From Bradyrhizobium sp. dw_78 (GTDB lineage: Bacteria; Pseudomonadota; Alphaproteobacteria; Rhizobiales; Xanthobacteraceae): 64,000 bases of DNA. Positions 37,010 to 48,225 of the stretch are shown here, one piece after another. A program made the position numbers and the translations under genes. The stretch covers positions 496,001 through 560,000 of the forward strand of contig NZ_JAAVUS010000003.1 of assembly GCF_018449525.1 (NCBI RefSeq), given 5' to 3'. The notes beneath the pieces are model-generated. The model was not told where the DNA came from. It did not search any database and saw only the letters and a program-made list of their open reading frames with translations. Within the stretch, counting starts at the first letter, position 1; each line of letters starts with the position of its first letter.

Positions 37010-37090
37010 AGATGCAGCATCCCTGTGTATCAGGGAGCGGCCCGAAAACCACAAGCCTTTCAATAGGCTATTGATATTTCAAGAAAAAAA

Positions 37091-37165
37091 TGGTGCTGCC
37101 AGACAGGATTGAACTGTCGACCTCTCCATTACCAATGGAGTGCTCTACCACTGAGCTACGGCAGC
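37091..37165 (-). tRNA. tRNA-Thr (anticodon GGU)
   Basis: On the minus strand GCTGCCG...TGGCAGC forms the acceptor stem, and CTCCA-TTGGTAA-TGGAG the anticodon stem-loop with anticodon GGT (reads ACC). GTTCAATC is in the T-loop, and CCA is encoded. Its 3' end abuts the integrase fragment, so it is the likely attachment site of the restriction island. The short palindrome CAATAG-g-CTATTG lies 18 bases beyond the 3' end. Confidence 0.95.
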
Positions 37166-37431
37166 ATGCCCCGGATCACGAGAATCGGCCGACAGGCCCG
37201 GACAAGGCGCGCGATCCTTGCCACAAGCCCCCCTTTCGCGCAAGCGCAGGCGCGGTTTCCAGCCATCAAAAACGGTCCCCGCGCCCCGCGGCCGCTTTCA
37301 GGCGATCACGGCCTCGAATCCGGCCCGAATTTCCGGCCGTTCGGCGGCCGCTCGCCGCCAGGCCTTGATTTCGCCCATCGGTCTATTGTTCCGATGCTAT
37401 TGTTTCGGAAGGCGATGCGGACGGGTTCGAG

Positions 37432-37650
37432 ATGAAGGATGACGGCGACAAAAAATATGAGGGGCAGGCCGTGGCTCCCGCCAAGGCTCCGGTAAGGGAT
37501 TCGCGGCAGGACCGGCTCAAGCTGGCCTTGCGCGAAAATCTCAAGCGGCGGAAATCGCAGGCGAGAGGACGGGGCGAGGCCGCGACCGCATCTTCCAATA
37601 TCGATGACCTCTCGCCATATGACGACGGCGGCAAGAAGCCGGGCGAATAG
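37432..37650 (+). CDS. Small basic hypothetical protein (72 aa)
   Basis: 72 residues beginning MKDDGDKKYEGQAVAPAKAP. A basic helix (RQDRLKLALRENLKRRKSQA) and an acidic/Ser tail follow. The LKLALRENLKRRKSQARGR core is one I recognise as recurrent in rhizobial genomes, as a short protein of unknown function often placed near murA. Here murA is 6 kb downstream. No signal or membrane segment. An inverted repeat TTCCGA-N10-TCGGAA (37389-37410) precedes it and could be a control site. Confidence 0.7.
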   Translation: MKDDGDKKYEGQAVAPAKAPVRDSRQDRLKLALRENLKRRKSQARGRGEAATASSNIDDLSPYDDGGKKPGE

Positions 37651-37725
37651 CCGGGCCGGCCGGCGACGGATTCTCTCTTCCTTCCCTGATAGCGTAAACA
37701 TCGGCGATGTGAGACGGAGGCGAGC

Positions 37726-39429
37726 GTGAGTATCCCGGCAGCCAACAAAACGATCGCACCGCCCGCCGCGTCATTCCCGCGTCATGAGCAGACCTTCCCG
37801 GTGCTGACGCCGGAAGAAATCACCCGTATGCGCCGGTTCGGCGCGGTCACGACCTATAAGGACGGCGAAAAACTGTTCGAGACCGGCGAGCCGGGGCCGG
37901 GCATGTTCGTCATCCTGTCCGGCCATGTCGCGATCACCCAGCGCGATGGACTTGGCCATGTCACGCCGGTCATCGACCAGGGGCCGGGCCAATTCCTCGG
38001 CGAGATCGGCCAGCTCTCGGGCCGCATCGCGCTGGTCGACGGCTACGCCGAAGGCGATGTCGAAACGCTGCTGATCCCGCCGGAGCGCCTGCGTGCGCTT
38101 CTGGTCGCGGAAGCCGATCTAGGCGAACGCATCATGCGGGCTTTGATCCTGCGCCGCGTCAACCTGATCCAGGGCGGCGTCGGCGGACCGGTGCTGGTCG
38201 GCGCTTCGAATTCGAGCGGTATCATCCGGTTGCAGGGATTTCTCCGGCGCAACGGCTATCCGCATCACCTGCTCGATCCGGTCAAGGACCATGACGCCGC
38301 GGAACTGATCGCGCGTTATTCGCCGCTGCCGGCGGATTGGCCGCTGGTGGTCACGCCGGACGGCACCGTGCTGCGCAACCCGGGCGAATCCGAGCTTGCG
38401 CATGCGATGGGCATGGTCCGCCCGCTCGCCAAGAACAAGGTCTACGACGTCGCCGTCGTCGGCAGCGGCCCGTCCGGATTGTCGACCGCGGTCTATGCCG
38501 CGTCCGAAGGCCTCAGCGTTGCGGTATGCGATGCGCGGGCGTTCGGCGGGCAGGCCGGCGCCAGCGCGCGCATCGAGAATTATCTGGGCTTTCCGACCGG
38601 AATCTCGGGTCTGGCGCTGACCGCGCGCGCCTTCAACCAGGCGCAGAAATTCGGCGCCGAGATCATGATCCCGGTCCAGGTAATGTCGCTCGATTGCTCG
38701 CGCGAGGACGGCGCCTTCGGCCTGAAGCTCGACGACGGCGACCTGTTGCGCGCCAGGTCGATCGTGGTGGCGAGCGGGGCGCGTTACCGGCGGCCCGGGA
38801 TTGCACGGCTCGCCGATTTCGAGGGCCGCGGCGTCTGGTATTGGGCCTCCCCGATCGAGGCGCGGCTATGCGCCGAGCAGGAGGTGGTGCTGGTCGGCGG
38901 CGGCAATTCCGCCGGACAGGCCGCCGTATTCCTGTCGGATCACGCCAAGCGGGTACACATGGTGATCCGCGGTGGCGGCCTTGGCGCCAGCATGTCGCGC
39001 TATCTGATCGAGCGCATCGAGGCGGCCTCGAATATCGAACTGCTGTTCAATACCGAAGTGGTCGCGCTCGAAGGTACGACGGAATTGTCGCTTGAGGGCG
39101 TGCGCCTGCGCAGCCGGCTGTCGGGAGAAGAGCGCGGCATGGACATCCGCAATTTGTTCCTGTTCGTCGGCGCCGATCCTGCCACCGGCTGGCTCGACGG
39201 CTGCGGCGTCGTGGTCGACCGCGGCGGTTTCGTGGTGACCGGCGCGCAGTGCAACAGGGCGATAAGCGATCCGGCCTCCGCGCTGGAAACCTCGGTGCCC
39301 GGCGTGTTCGCCGTCGGCGACGTGCGGTCCGGATCGGTGAAACGAGTTGGCGGCGCGATCGGCGAGGGTGCGCAGGTGGTGGCGGCCTTGCATGATTTTC
39401 TTGGCCGCGCACAGAAGCCGGCGCTCTGA
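37726..39429 (+). CDS. Cyclic-nucleotide-binding, thioredoxin-reductase-like flavoprotein
   Basis: 567 residues from the GTG at 37726 (GGAGGCGAGC upstream). Residues ~25-140 are a cNMP-binding domain with a phosphate cassette around FLGEIGQLSGRIALV (Glu93, Arg100). Residues ~150-235 look like a thioredoxin/glutaredoxin-fold segment without CxxC. Residues 240-560 are an FAD/NAD(P) reductase core (GSGPSG at 246-251; VGGGNSAGQAAVFLSDHAK; FLFVGADPATGWL). The place where thioredoxin reductases carry CATC reads VWYWASPIEARLC (369-381), so the classical dithiol is missing. The next gene encodes a UBP-type zinc finger. The substrate is unknown. Confidence 0.9.
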   Translation: MSIPAANKTIAPPAASFPRHEQTFPVLTPEEITRMRRFGAVTTYKDGEKLFETGEPGPGMFVILSGHVAITQRDGLGHVTPVIDQGPGQFLGEIGQLSGRIALVDGYAEGDVETLLIPPERLRALLVAEADLGERIMRALILRRVNLIQGGVGGPVLVGASNSSGIIRLQGFLRRNGYPHHLLDPVKDHDAAELIARYSPLPADWPLVVTPDGTVLRNPGESELAHAMGMVRPLAKNKVYDVAVVGSGPSGLSTAVYAASEGLSVAVCDARAFGGQAGASARIENYLGFPTGISGLALTARAFNQAQKFGAEIMIPVQVMSLDCSREDGAFGLKLDDGDLLRARSIVVASGARYRRPGIARLADFEGRGVWYWASPIEARLCAEQEVVLVGGGNSAGQAAVFLSDHAKRVHMVIRGGGLGASMSRYLIERIEAASNIELLFNTEVVALEGTTELSLEGVRLRSRLSGEERGMDIRNLFLFVGADPATGWLDGCGVVVDRGGFVVTGAQCNRAISDPASALETSVPGVFAVGDVRSGSVKRVGGAIGEGAQVVAALHDFLGRAQKPAL

Positions 39430-39446
39430 CAAATGGGGGTGAATGA

Positions 39447-39755
39447 ATGGCCAGGCACTGCGCCCATATCGCCGGCATCCGCGAGGTCACGCCGAGTGCG
39501 CTCGGTTGCGAGGAATGCCTGAAAAGCGGCAGCGCGTGGCTGCATTTACGAATCTGCCGCAGCTGCGGTCACGTCGGCTGCTGCGACGATTCTCCCAACA
39601 GGCACGCGACCAAGCATTTCCACGCCACCGGGCATCCGATCATCGAAGGCTATGATCCGCCGGAAGGGTGGGGCTGGTGCTATGTCGATGAAGTGCTGTT
39701 CGATCTGTCGGACCGGAAGACACCGCACAACGGTCCGATCCCGCGCTATTATTGA
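39447..39755 (+). CDS. UBP-type zinc finger protein
   Basis: 102 residues: one ZnF-UBP domain and little else. The Cys/His ligands are in CAHIAGIREV, LGCEECLKSGS, RICRSCGHVGCCDDSPNRHA and KHFHATGHPII. The C-terminus is WGWCYVDEVLFDLSDRK. In eukaryotes this domain binds the free C-terminus of ubiquitin; the bacterial role is unknown. It begins 17 bases after the flavoprotein gene with GGGGGTG upstream, so the two are cotranscribed and probably work together. Confidence 0.9.
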   Translation: MARHCAHIAGIREVTPSALGCEECLKSGSAWLHLRICRSCGHVGCCDDSPNRHATKHFHATGHPIIEGYDPPEGWGWCYVDEVLFDLSDRKTPHNGPIPRYY

Positions 39756-39908
39756 GCAAACCTCGCGCGTGCAGCGACGAGCTTGGCGCAGTTTGTGACA
39801 AGTTTGCAAAAAATCCGGGCATCGCACCTACGCATTGACCGGCGCCGCGTGTGGCTATTTGTCATCGAGGGTCGTAACATTCGCCGTCCTTCAAACGGGG
39901 AGTGCATC

Positions 39909-40412
39909 ATGGTCCTGGGTATGAGCTTGTCTGCCTTCACGATGGTCCATGTGATCATCAGCCTGATCGGTATCGTCTCCGGCGTCATCGTCATGTTCGG
40001 AATGCTCGGCTCGCACCGCATGCCGGGCCTCACCGCCATATTCCTGCTGTTCACGATCCTGACCAGCGCGACCGGCTTTCTGTTTCCGTTCACCAAGCTG
40101 TTGCCGTCGCACATGATCGGCATTCTCTCGCTGGTGCTGCTGGCGATTGCGTGCATCGCGCTTTACGGCATGAATCTCTCCGGCGTGTGGCGCTCGATCT
40201 ATGTCCTCACCGCGATGGCCTCGCTGTACCTGAACGTCTTCGTGTTGATTATCCAGGGCTTCCTCAAGGTGCCCGTGCTGCATGCGCTGGCGCCGAGCGT
40301 GCCGCCGGCCGAGCCGCCGTTCGCCGTCGTTCAGGGCATTGTGTTGCTGTTTTTCGTCATTGTGATCGTCGGCGCGGTGCGCCGTTTCCGTCCCGCTGCT
40401 ACATTCGCCTGA
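39909..40412 (+). CDS. Small integral membrane protein, unknown function
   Basis: 167 residues from the ATG at 39909 (GGGGAG 6-11 bases upstream). Four to five hydrophobic helices are visible: [80 protein letters not shown] and [20 protein letters not shown]. It should reside in the inner membrane. No catalytic motif seen. It precedes an alpha/beta hydrolase gene by 68 bases on the same strand. Confidence 0.8.
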   Translation: MVLGMSLSAFTMVHVIISLIGIVSGVIVMFGMLGSHRMPGLTAIFLLFTILTSATGFLFPFTKLLPSHMIGILSLVLLAIACIALYGMNLSGVWRSIYVLTAMASLYLNVFVLIIQGFLKVPVLHALAPSVPPAEPPFAVVQGIVLLFFVIVIVGAVRRFRPAATFA

Positions 40413-40480
40413 CTGCGTATCTCAAATCATGTCGCGCGAGAGCGCGGCAGCTTCGTTTTACCAAGCAGGAGACCTCGCCA

Positions 40481-41305
40481 ATGCCCACGATCAAGACCAA
40501 GGACGGCGTCGAAATCTATTACAAGGATTGGGGCGGCGGACAGCCAATGGTGTTTTCGCACGGCTGGCCGCTGTCGGCCGATGACTGGGACGCGCAGATG
40601 CTGTTTTTCCTGGATCACGGCTATCGCGTCATCGCCCATGACCGCCGCGGCCACGGCCGATCCACCCAGACCGGCGACGGCCATGACATGGATCATTATG
40701 CCGACGACCTTGCCGCTTTGACGGCGCATCTCGATCTGAAGAACGCCATCCACGTCGGTCATTCCACCGGCGGCGGCGAGGTGGCGCACTATCTGGGACG
40801 GCACGGCGAGAGCCGGGTGGCGAAGGCGGCGTTGATCAGCGCGGTGCCGCCGCTGATGGTGAAGACCGCGGCCAATCCAGCCGGCCTTCCCAAAGAAGTA
40901 TTTGACGGACTCCAGGCCCAACTCGCGGCCAATCGCTCGCAATTCTATCGCGCACTTCCGGAGGGGCCCTTCTATGGCTACAACCGGCCGGGCGCAAAAG
41001 CCTCGGAAGCCATCATCGCGAACTGGTGGCGTCAGGGGATGATGGGCGGCGCCAAGGCGCATTACGACGGCATCGTCGCCTTCTCACAGACCGATTTCAC
41101 CGACGATCTCAAGAAGATCACGGTGCCGGTGCTGGTGATGCATAGCGAAGACGATCAGATCGTTCCTTACGTCGCTGCCGGACCATTGTCGGCCAAGTTG
41201 CTGAAGAACGGCACGCTGAAGACCTACAAGGGCTTTCCGCACGGCATGCCCACCACGGAAGCGGCCACGATCAACGCCGACCTGCTCGCCTTCATCAAGG
41301 GATAA
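40481..41305 (+). CDS. Alpha/beta hydrolase (non-haem chloroperoxidase-like)
   Basis: 274 residues from the ATG at 40481, preceded by GGAGA. The fold's triad is complete: nucleophile Ser in [15 protein letters not shown], acid Asp in [10 protein letters not shown], and His in [12 protein letters not shown]. The oxyanion region is [16 protein letters not shown]. The close similarity to cofactor-free haloperoxidases/perhydrolases is typical; the natural substrate is probably an ester or lactone. No signal peptide, so it is cytoplasmic. Confidence 0.92.
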   Translation: MPTIKTKDGVEIYYKDWGGGQPMVFSHGWPLSADDWDAQMLFFLDHGYRVIAHDRRGHGRSTQTGDGHDMDHYADDLAALTAHLDLKNAIHVGHSTGGGEVAHYLGRHGESRVAKAALISAVPPLMVKTAANPAGLPKEVFDGLQAQLAANRSQFYRALPEGPFYGYNRPGAKASEAIIANWWRQGMMGGAKAHYDGIVAFSQTDFTDDLKKITVPVLVMHSEDDQIVPYVAAGPLSAKLLKNGTLKTYKGFPHGMPTTEAATINADLLAFIKG

Positions 41306-41326
41306 CGTCACCGCTGGAGCGGGCGA

Positions 41327-42022
41327 TCATTCAAGGATCGCCCGTATCGCAGCGAAGACCCGTTTCGCCATCGCGTCCGGCTTTTCGCGCGCGCCTTCGG
41401 CTGCCCAGCTCTCGCCCCCGATCCGCATCGCGCCGGTCGCGATCATGGCGACCAGCCGGGCCTGAAGCCGTTCCGATTTGCGGCCTGCGCGCTTGACGAG
41501 CGCGTCCGCCAGGGCGCGTTCGAACTTCTCGTATTTGACCTGGTCGCGCGCCTGCAGGGCGGGATTATCGTGTTTGAGCCGGGCGATCGCCATCGCTTCG
41601 TCCGCGTCAAACTGCCGGGCCACGGCGGCAATCGCGTTTTCCGCGGCGGTCAGCATGGATTCCGTGGCGGGCCGCGCGGCGACCGCGGCAATCAAATCCG
41701 CCGTGCTTTCCTCATGCCAGGCGAACACTACGTCTTCCTTCGACGCGAAGTAATGGAAAAAGCTGCGGCGGGAAATATCCGCCGCAGCCGCGATGTCGTC
41801 GAGCGTGGTGGCTTCAAACCCGCGTTCCAGGAACAACGCCATCGCCGCCCGGGTCAGCCGTTCGCGGGTCTGCTGCCGCTTCCGTTCCCTCAGCCCGGTC
41901 GCCACCGCGCCGGATGCGGATTTTGCCTTTTGCGGCTTGGACTTAGCCGGGCTGGATTTGGCCAGGCTGGGCTTGGCAAGCTTGGGCTTGGCGCGCCTGC
42001 GCGCGGCAACGGCCGTCTTCAA
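41327..42022 (-). CDS. TetR family repressor with Lys/Ala-rich N-terminal tail
   Basis: 231 residues from a TTG at 42022, preceded by AGAGGTG; no ATG gives a complete DNA-binding domain. Residues ~2-45 form a low-complexity basic tail with repeated K-P-x-L-A-K and S-x-P-A-K-S units, like a histone H1 tail. Then comes the TetR helix-turn-helix (RERLTRAAMALFLERGFEAT, LDDIAAAADISRRSFFHYFA). It is divergent from an SDR gene, and the 87-base gap contains a perfect 13-base palindrome, the probable operator. Confidence 0.87.
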   Translation of the reverse strand: MKTAVAARRRAKPKLAKPSLAKSSPAKSKPQKAKSASGAVATGLRERKRQQTRERLTRAAMALFLERGFEATTLDDIAAAADISRRSFFHYFASKEDVVFAWHEESTADLIAAVAARPATESMLTAAENAIAAVARQFDADEAMAIARLKHDNPALQARDQVKYEKFERALADALVKRAGRKSERLQARLVAMIATGAMRIGGESWAAEGAREKPDAMAKRVFAAIRAILE

Positions 42023-42042
42023 AATTTCACCTCTTGCAAAAT

Positions 42043-42055
42043 TGCACTGAGTGCA
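42043..42055. promoter_or_regulatory. Palindromic operator between TetR and SDR genes
   Basis: TGCACTGAGTGCA is a perfect inverted repeat (6-base arms around one base) placed 21 bases before the TetR start codon and 55 bases before the SDR start. It fits a TetR site controlling both directions. Confidence 0.6.
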
Positions 42056-42109
42056 TATTTGGGACCGGCGGACGGGGTCCGCACGAATCGATTGCAGGGA
42101 GATATAAGC

Positions 42110-43048
42110 ATGACCGGCTGGACTACCGCAGACATTCCGCCCCAGAACGGCAGGACCGCCGTGATCACCGGCGCTACCGGCGGCCTCGGCTATGAAACTG
42201 CGCTGGCGCTCGCCGGCGCCGGCGCGACGGTGGTGCTGACCGGCCGCAACGAGGTGAAGGGCCGCCGCGCGCTCGATCAAATTCGCAGCAAATTTCCGGG
42301 CGCCAAAATTGCCTATGAAGACCTCGATCTGGCGCGGCTGGCGTCGGTGGCCGATTTCGCCAGGCGTTTCGCCGCCACGCACGATTCGCTGGATCTTCTG
42401 ATCAACAACGCCGGTGTGATGGCGCTGCCGAAGCGGCAACAGACGGCTGACGGTTTCGAGATGCAGTTCGGCACCAATTATCTCAGTCATTACGCGCTCA
42501 CGGCCCGTCTGCTTCCCCTGCTGCGCCGCGGCGATCGTCCGCGCGTGGTCAATCTCTCCAGCCTCGCGCACCGTTCCGGAGTGATCGATTTTGACGATCT
42601 GCAGGGTGCAAAATCCTATGACCCCTTCAAGGCCTACTGCCAGTCGAAACTGGCGATGCTGATGTTCGCACTCGAACTGCAGCGGCGCAGCAATGCCGCG
42701 GGTTGGGGATTGCTGAGCAACGCCGCGCATCCCGGCTACGCGCTCACCGATCTGATCGCCAACGGTCCGGGCAGCGGGGGCTTGATGGGGCTGTTCGGCA
42801 AGATCCTTCGCCCCATTGCCAGTCATTCCGCCGCCGAAGGCGCGCTGCCGACGCTGTTCGCCGCAACGTCGCCGCGCGCGGAGCCGGCCGGTTATTATGG
42901 CCCGAACTGGTTCTACGAGTTGAAGGGACCGCCGGAGCCGGCCAAGATCATGCCGCGGGCGAAAGACGCCGCTGTGGCGGCGCGGCTCTGGGATGTGTCG
43001 GCCGTTCTGACCGGCGTCTCCTTCGATTCTGCCGCGGTTGCGGCCTGA
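42110..43048 (+). CDS. Short-chain dehydrogenase/reductase
   Basis: 312 residues from the ATG at 42110 with GGGAGA upstream. The SDR NAD(P)-binding motif is TGATGGLG; NNAG is in LLINNAGVMALPK, the catalytic Ser in NLSSLAHRSG and Y-x3-K in AYCQSKLAM. The length and motif spacing resemble retinol-dehydrogenase/WW-oxidoreductase-like members. It is probably repressed by the divergent TetR protein and cotranscribed with the epimerase-like gene 32 bases downstream. Confidence 0.9.
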   Translation: MTGWTTADIPPQNGRTAVITGATGGLGYETALALAGAGATVVLTGRNEVKGRRALDQIRSKFPGAKIAYEDLDLARLASVADFARRFAATHDSLDLLINNAGVMALPKRQQTADGFEMQFGTNYLSHYALTARLLPLLRRGDRPRVVNLSSLAHRSGVIDFDDLQGAKSYDPFKAYCQSKLAMLMFALELQRRSNAAGWGLLSNAAHPGYALTDLIANGPGSGGLMGLFGKILRPIASHSAAEGALPTLFAATSPRAEPAGYYGPNWFYELKGPPEPAKIMPRAKDAAVAARLWDVSAVLTGVSFDSAAVAA

Positions 43049-43080
43049 ATCCGTAACGCGACCACGCAACGGAAAGTCGG

Positions 43081-43740
43081 ATGAAGGTCATCCTGTTCGG
43101 CGCGACCGGCATGGTGGGGCAGGGCTGCCTGCGCGAATGCCTGCTCGATCCCGGCATTGAAAGCGTGCTTGCCGTTGGCCGCGGCCCGACCGGCCAGCGT
43201 AACGCAAAACTGCGCGAAATCCGGCACGACAATTTTCTGGATTATTCCGGAATCGAATCCGATCTCGCCGGATATGACGCCTGCTTTTTTTGCCTCGGCG
43301 TCAGCTCGGTCGGCATCGACGAAGCGCGCTACCGGCAGGTGACCCACGATATCACGCTCGCCGCGGCGACGACGTTGTCGAGGCTCAACCCGGGCATGGT
43401 CTTCGTCTACGTCACCGGGCGCGGCACCGACTCCACCGGGCAAGGCAGCCTGATGTGGGCGCGGGTCAAGGGCGAGACCGAGAACGATCTGCTCAAGCTG
43501 CCGTTCAAGGCCGCCTATATGTTTCGCCCTGCGGCGATCCAGCCGCTGCACGGCATCCGGTCGAGGACCGCCTGGTATCAGGCGATCTATGTCGCGGCGG
43601 CGCCGCTGTTCGGTCTGCTGAAGCGCGTCGCCCCGAAATACGTCACGACCACCGAACGGATCGGACGCGCCATGATCAAGGTGGTGCGCGACGGTTATCC
43701 GAAACCGGTGCTGGAGAGCGAGGATATCAATCGCGTTTAA
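43081..43740 (+). CDS. NAD(P)-binding epimerase-like protein
   Basis: 219 residues. A Rossmann N-terminus ([20 protein letters not shown]) identifies an atypical short-chain reductase of the NAD-dependent epimerase/dehydratase group. [35 protein letters not shown] and [12 protein letters not shown] match the small HTATIP2/YbjT-like proteins. Y-x3-K is not evident, so it may bind cofactor without classical catalysis. It follows the SDR gene with a 32-base gap and is likely under the same TetR control. Confidence 0.85.
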   Translation: MKVILFGATGMVGQGCLRECLLDPGIESVLAVGRGPTGQRNAKLREIRHDNFLDYSGIESDLAGYDACFFCLGVSSVGIDEARYRQVTHDITLAAATTLSRLNPGMVFVYVTGRGTDSTGQGSLMWARVKGETENDLLKLPFKAAYMFRPAAIQPLHGIRSRTAWYQAIYVAAAPLFGLLKRVAPKYVTTTERIGRAMIKVVRDGYPKPVLESEDINRV

Positions 43741-43901
43741 CCGCGCCGTCATTCCGGAACCGCCCGACAGGTTGGCGCCGCTTCGGAATGACCGTTCGGC
43801 GAGGGGCGCCCCCGATCCCATTAAATAGCCACAGATTTCAAGGCTTTTGCCGTAACCTTGTTGGCCCTATAGTTCGGGCCATTGCAACAGCAGGATTCGG
43901 C

Positions 43902-45191
<1,290 letters not shown>

Positions 45192-45265
45192 ACTTCAGCG
45201 CGTCTTCGGCAAAAGTGGATGCCGGTTTTGCGGATAGACTAGGCGCCAATTTTCAGGTGAGGCCG

Positions 45266-45700
45266 GTGGCGAGCCAGCTCAAATTGATTGCCCTCGACGC
45301 CGACGATCTTGCCGTCATTTCCGCGCATGTTCAGGACGCTAGCGTTCAGGTTTCCGATATCGTCTGGCGGCACGGCGAGAAGCGGCTGGTGATCGGGATG
45401 CGCCGGCTGGACTGGGAGCCGTCCCTGGCCAAGGAACCCGCCTCGCAACGCCTGATGTCGGCGCTGCGGTTTGATCGCGTGCTGTCATGCAAGTCGCGCA
45501 ATATCGATCTGGGAGCGCCGGAGACGGAACTGGAGCTGTTGGGAATCGAATTTCAGCCGGGTGAGGCGCCCGGCGGCAGCATCCTCCTGATGTTCATGCA
45601 TGGCGGGGCGCTGCGGCTGGATATCGAATGTCTCGAATGCGAACTGGTGGACCTCGGCGCCGACGATCTCGGAACCGCGCTGTCCGGGCTGGATGTGTGA
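45266..45700 (+). CDS. DUF2948 family protein
   Basis: 144 residues from the GTG at 45266 (GGTGAGG upstream). It starts VASQLKLIALDADDLAVISA and contains RLVIGMRRLDWE, RFDRVLSCKSRNIDL and LRLDIECLECELVDLGA. This family is almost confined to alphaproteobacteria and regularly sits between murA and hisD. Function unknown. An upstream start at 45188 would overlap murA and has no binding site. Confidence 0.88.
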   Translation: MASQLKLIALDADDLAVISAHVQDASVQVSDIVWRHGEKRLVIGMRRLDWEPSLAKEPASQRLMSALRFDRVLSCKSRNIDLGAPETELELLGIEFQPGEAPGGSILLMFMHGGALRLDIECLECELVDLGADDLGTALSGLDV

Positions 45701-45716
45701 CTTCTTGACCTCAAAA

Positions 45717-45802
45717 CGTCATTCCGGGGCGCTCGCATTAGCGAGCAAGCCCGGAATATCGAGATTCCGGCTTCGCTGCTTTCGCATCGCCCCGGAATGA
45801 CG
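45717..45802. repeat. 86-bp inverted-repeat element (CGTCATTCCGGGGC)
   Basis: The ends CGTCATTCCGGGGC and GCCCCGGAATGACG are perfect 14-base inverted repeats enclosing ~58 bases with internal GCTCGCattaGCGAGC. Related elements are at 60850-60965 and, shorter, at 43747-43795. This is a MITE-like family common in Bradyrhizobium. It lies between the DUF2948 gene and hisD. Confidence 0.8.
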
Positions 45803-45901
45803 GTACGCAATGACGGGTTCACCCAGCCGGCCCCAGAAGGGTTGACGGCGGTGGGTCGCCGCGCCATTGAGCAGGGTGCCATACTAGCCCGGAAAGCCAC
45901 C

Positions 45902-47197
<1,296 letters not shown>

Positions 47198-47204
47198 ACC
47201 GGTC

Positions 47205-47708
47205 ATGACCAAGCCGCCCCCCGTTGACGATTCGAACAATCGTATCGTTGCGGTGACGCTCGACGAGGAGTCGATCGGACGTTCCGGCCCCGACATCGAG
47301 CATGAGCGCGCGATCGCGATCTACGATCTGGTCGAAAAGAACCTGTTTTCGCCGGCTGGCGCCGATAACGGGCCGTTCACCCTGCATCTCGGCATCACCG
47401 GCAGCCGGCTGATGTTCGACATTCGCCGCCAGGACGGCACGCCCGTGGTGGCGCATCTGTTGTCGCTGACGCCGTTCCGGCGGATCGTGAAGGACTATTT
47501 CATGATCTGCGACAGCTATTATCAGGCGATCCGCACCGCGACGCCGGACAAGATCGAGGCCATCGACATGGGCCGCCGCGGCATCCACGACGAGGGGTCG
47601 CGCACGCTGCAGGAGCGCTTGAAGGGCAAGGTGCGAGTCGATTTCGAAACCGCCCGCCGGTTGTTCACGCTGATCTGCGTGCTGCACTGGAAGGGCCAGG
47701 ACGGATGA
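47205..47708 (+). CDS. UPF0262 family protein
   Basis: 167 residues from the ATG at 47205. It contains [60 protein letters not shown] and [20 protein letters not shown], the UPF0262 signature found after hisD in alphaproteobacteria. Function unknown. It is in the hisD operon, 7 bases after hisD and 42 bases before the phosphatase gene. Confidence 0.92.
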   Translation: MTKPPPVDDSNNRIVAVTLDEESIGRSGPDIEHERAIAIYDLVEKNLFSPAGADNGPFTLHLGITGSRLMFDIRRQDGTPVVAHLLSLTPFRRIVKDYFMICDSYYQAIRTATPDKIEAIDMGRRGIHDEGSRTLQERLKGKVRVDFETARRLFTLICVLHWKGQDG

Positions 47709-47750
47709 CGGGACGCATGATCGTTCTCCGGCCGTGGGTAGCGTGACCGC

Positions 47751-48218
47751 ATGGCGGCGTTGTCGCGCGCGCGTGTTCCGCAGTCCGTGCTGTTCGTGTG
47801 CGGCCTGAACAGCGTGCGCTCGCCGATGGCGGAAAGCCTGCTGCAGCGGATGTTTCCGCAGGCGCTCTATGTCAGGTCCGCCGGCGTCAGGAAAGGCGAG
47901 ACCGATCCGTTCGCGGTCGCCGTGATGGCGGAACTGGGCCAGGACATTTCCGGCCACAGGCCGATGACGTTTGAAGAACTGGACGACTGGGAAGGGCTCA
48001 ATTTCGACCTCATCATCACGCTGTCGCCGGAGGCCCATCACAAGGCGCTGGAACTGACGCGCACCCTGGCCGCCGATGTCGAATACTGGCCGACCCAGGA
48101 TCCCACCGGGGCCGAGGGCAATCGCGAGCAGAAATTAGAAGCCTATCGCGAGGTCTGCGACGGCCTGCTGCTGCGGATCCGCAAGCGCTTTGCCAAGGCC
48201 GGGGTTGCGAGCGGGTAG
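47751..48218 (+). CDS. Low-molecular-weight protein-tyrosine-phosphatase-like protein
   Basis: 155 residues. The phosphate-binding loop C-x5-R is CGLNSVRS (Cys17-Arg23), and the general acid Asp is in WPTQDPTGAEG. It belongs to the LMW-PTP/ArsC-like group that sits between UPF0262 and maf in alphaproteobacteria. The substrate is unknown: phosphotyrosine or arsenate are both possible, but its conserved neighbourhood suggests a housekeeping role. It is followed by a perfect palindrome. Confidence 0.9.
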   Translation: MAALSRARVPQSVLFVCGLNSVRSPMAESLLQRMFPQALYVRSAGVRKGETDPFAVAVMAELGQDISGHRPMTFEELDDWEGLNFDLIITLSPEAHHKALELTRTLAADVEYWPTQDPTGAEGNREQKLEAYREVCDGLLLRIRKRFAKAGVASG

Positions 48219-48225
48219 CTGCCAG

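Noticed and set aside
41327-43069. 580-aa frame containing the TetR gene
   Set aside because: The N-terminal part is antisense to the SDR gene; AGAGGTG before the TTG at 42022 marks the start.
45797-45901. N-terminal extension of HisD
   Set aside because: It would translate the end of a MITE-like repeat; the ATG at 45902 gives the family's usual N-terminus.
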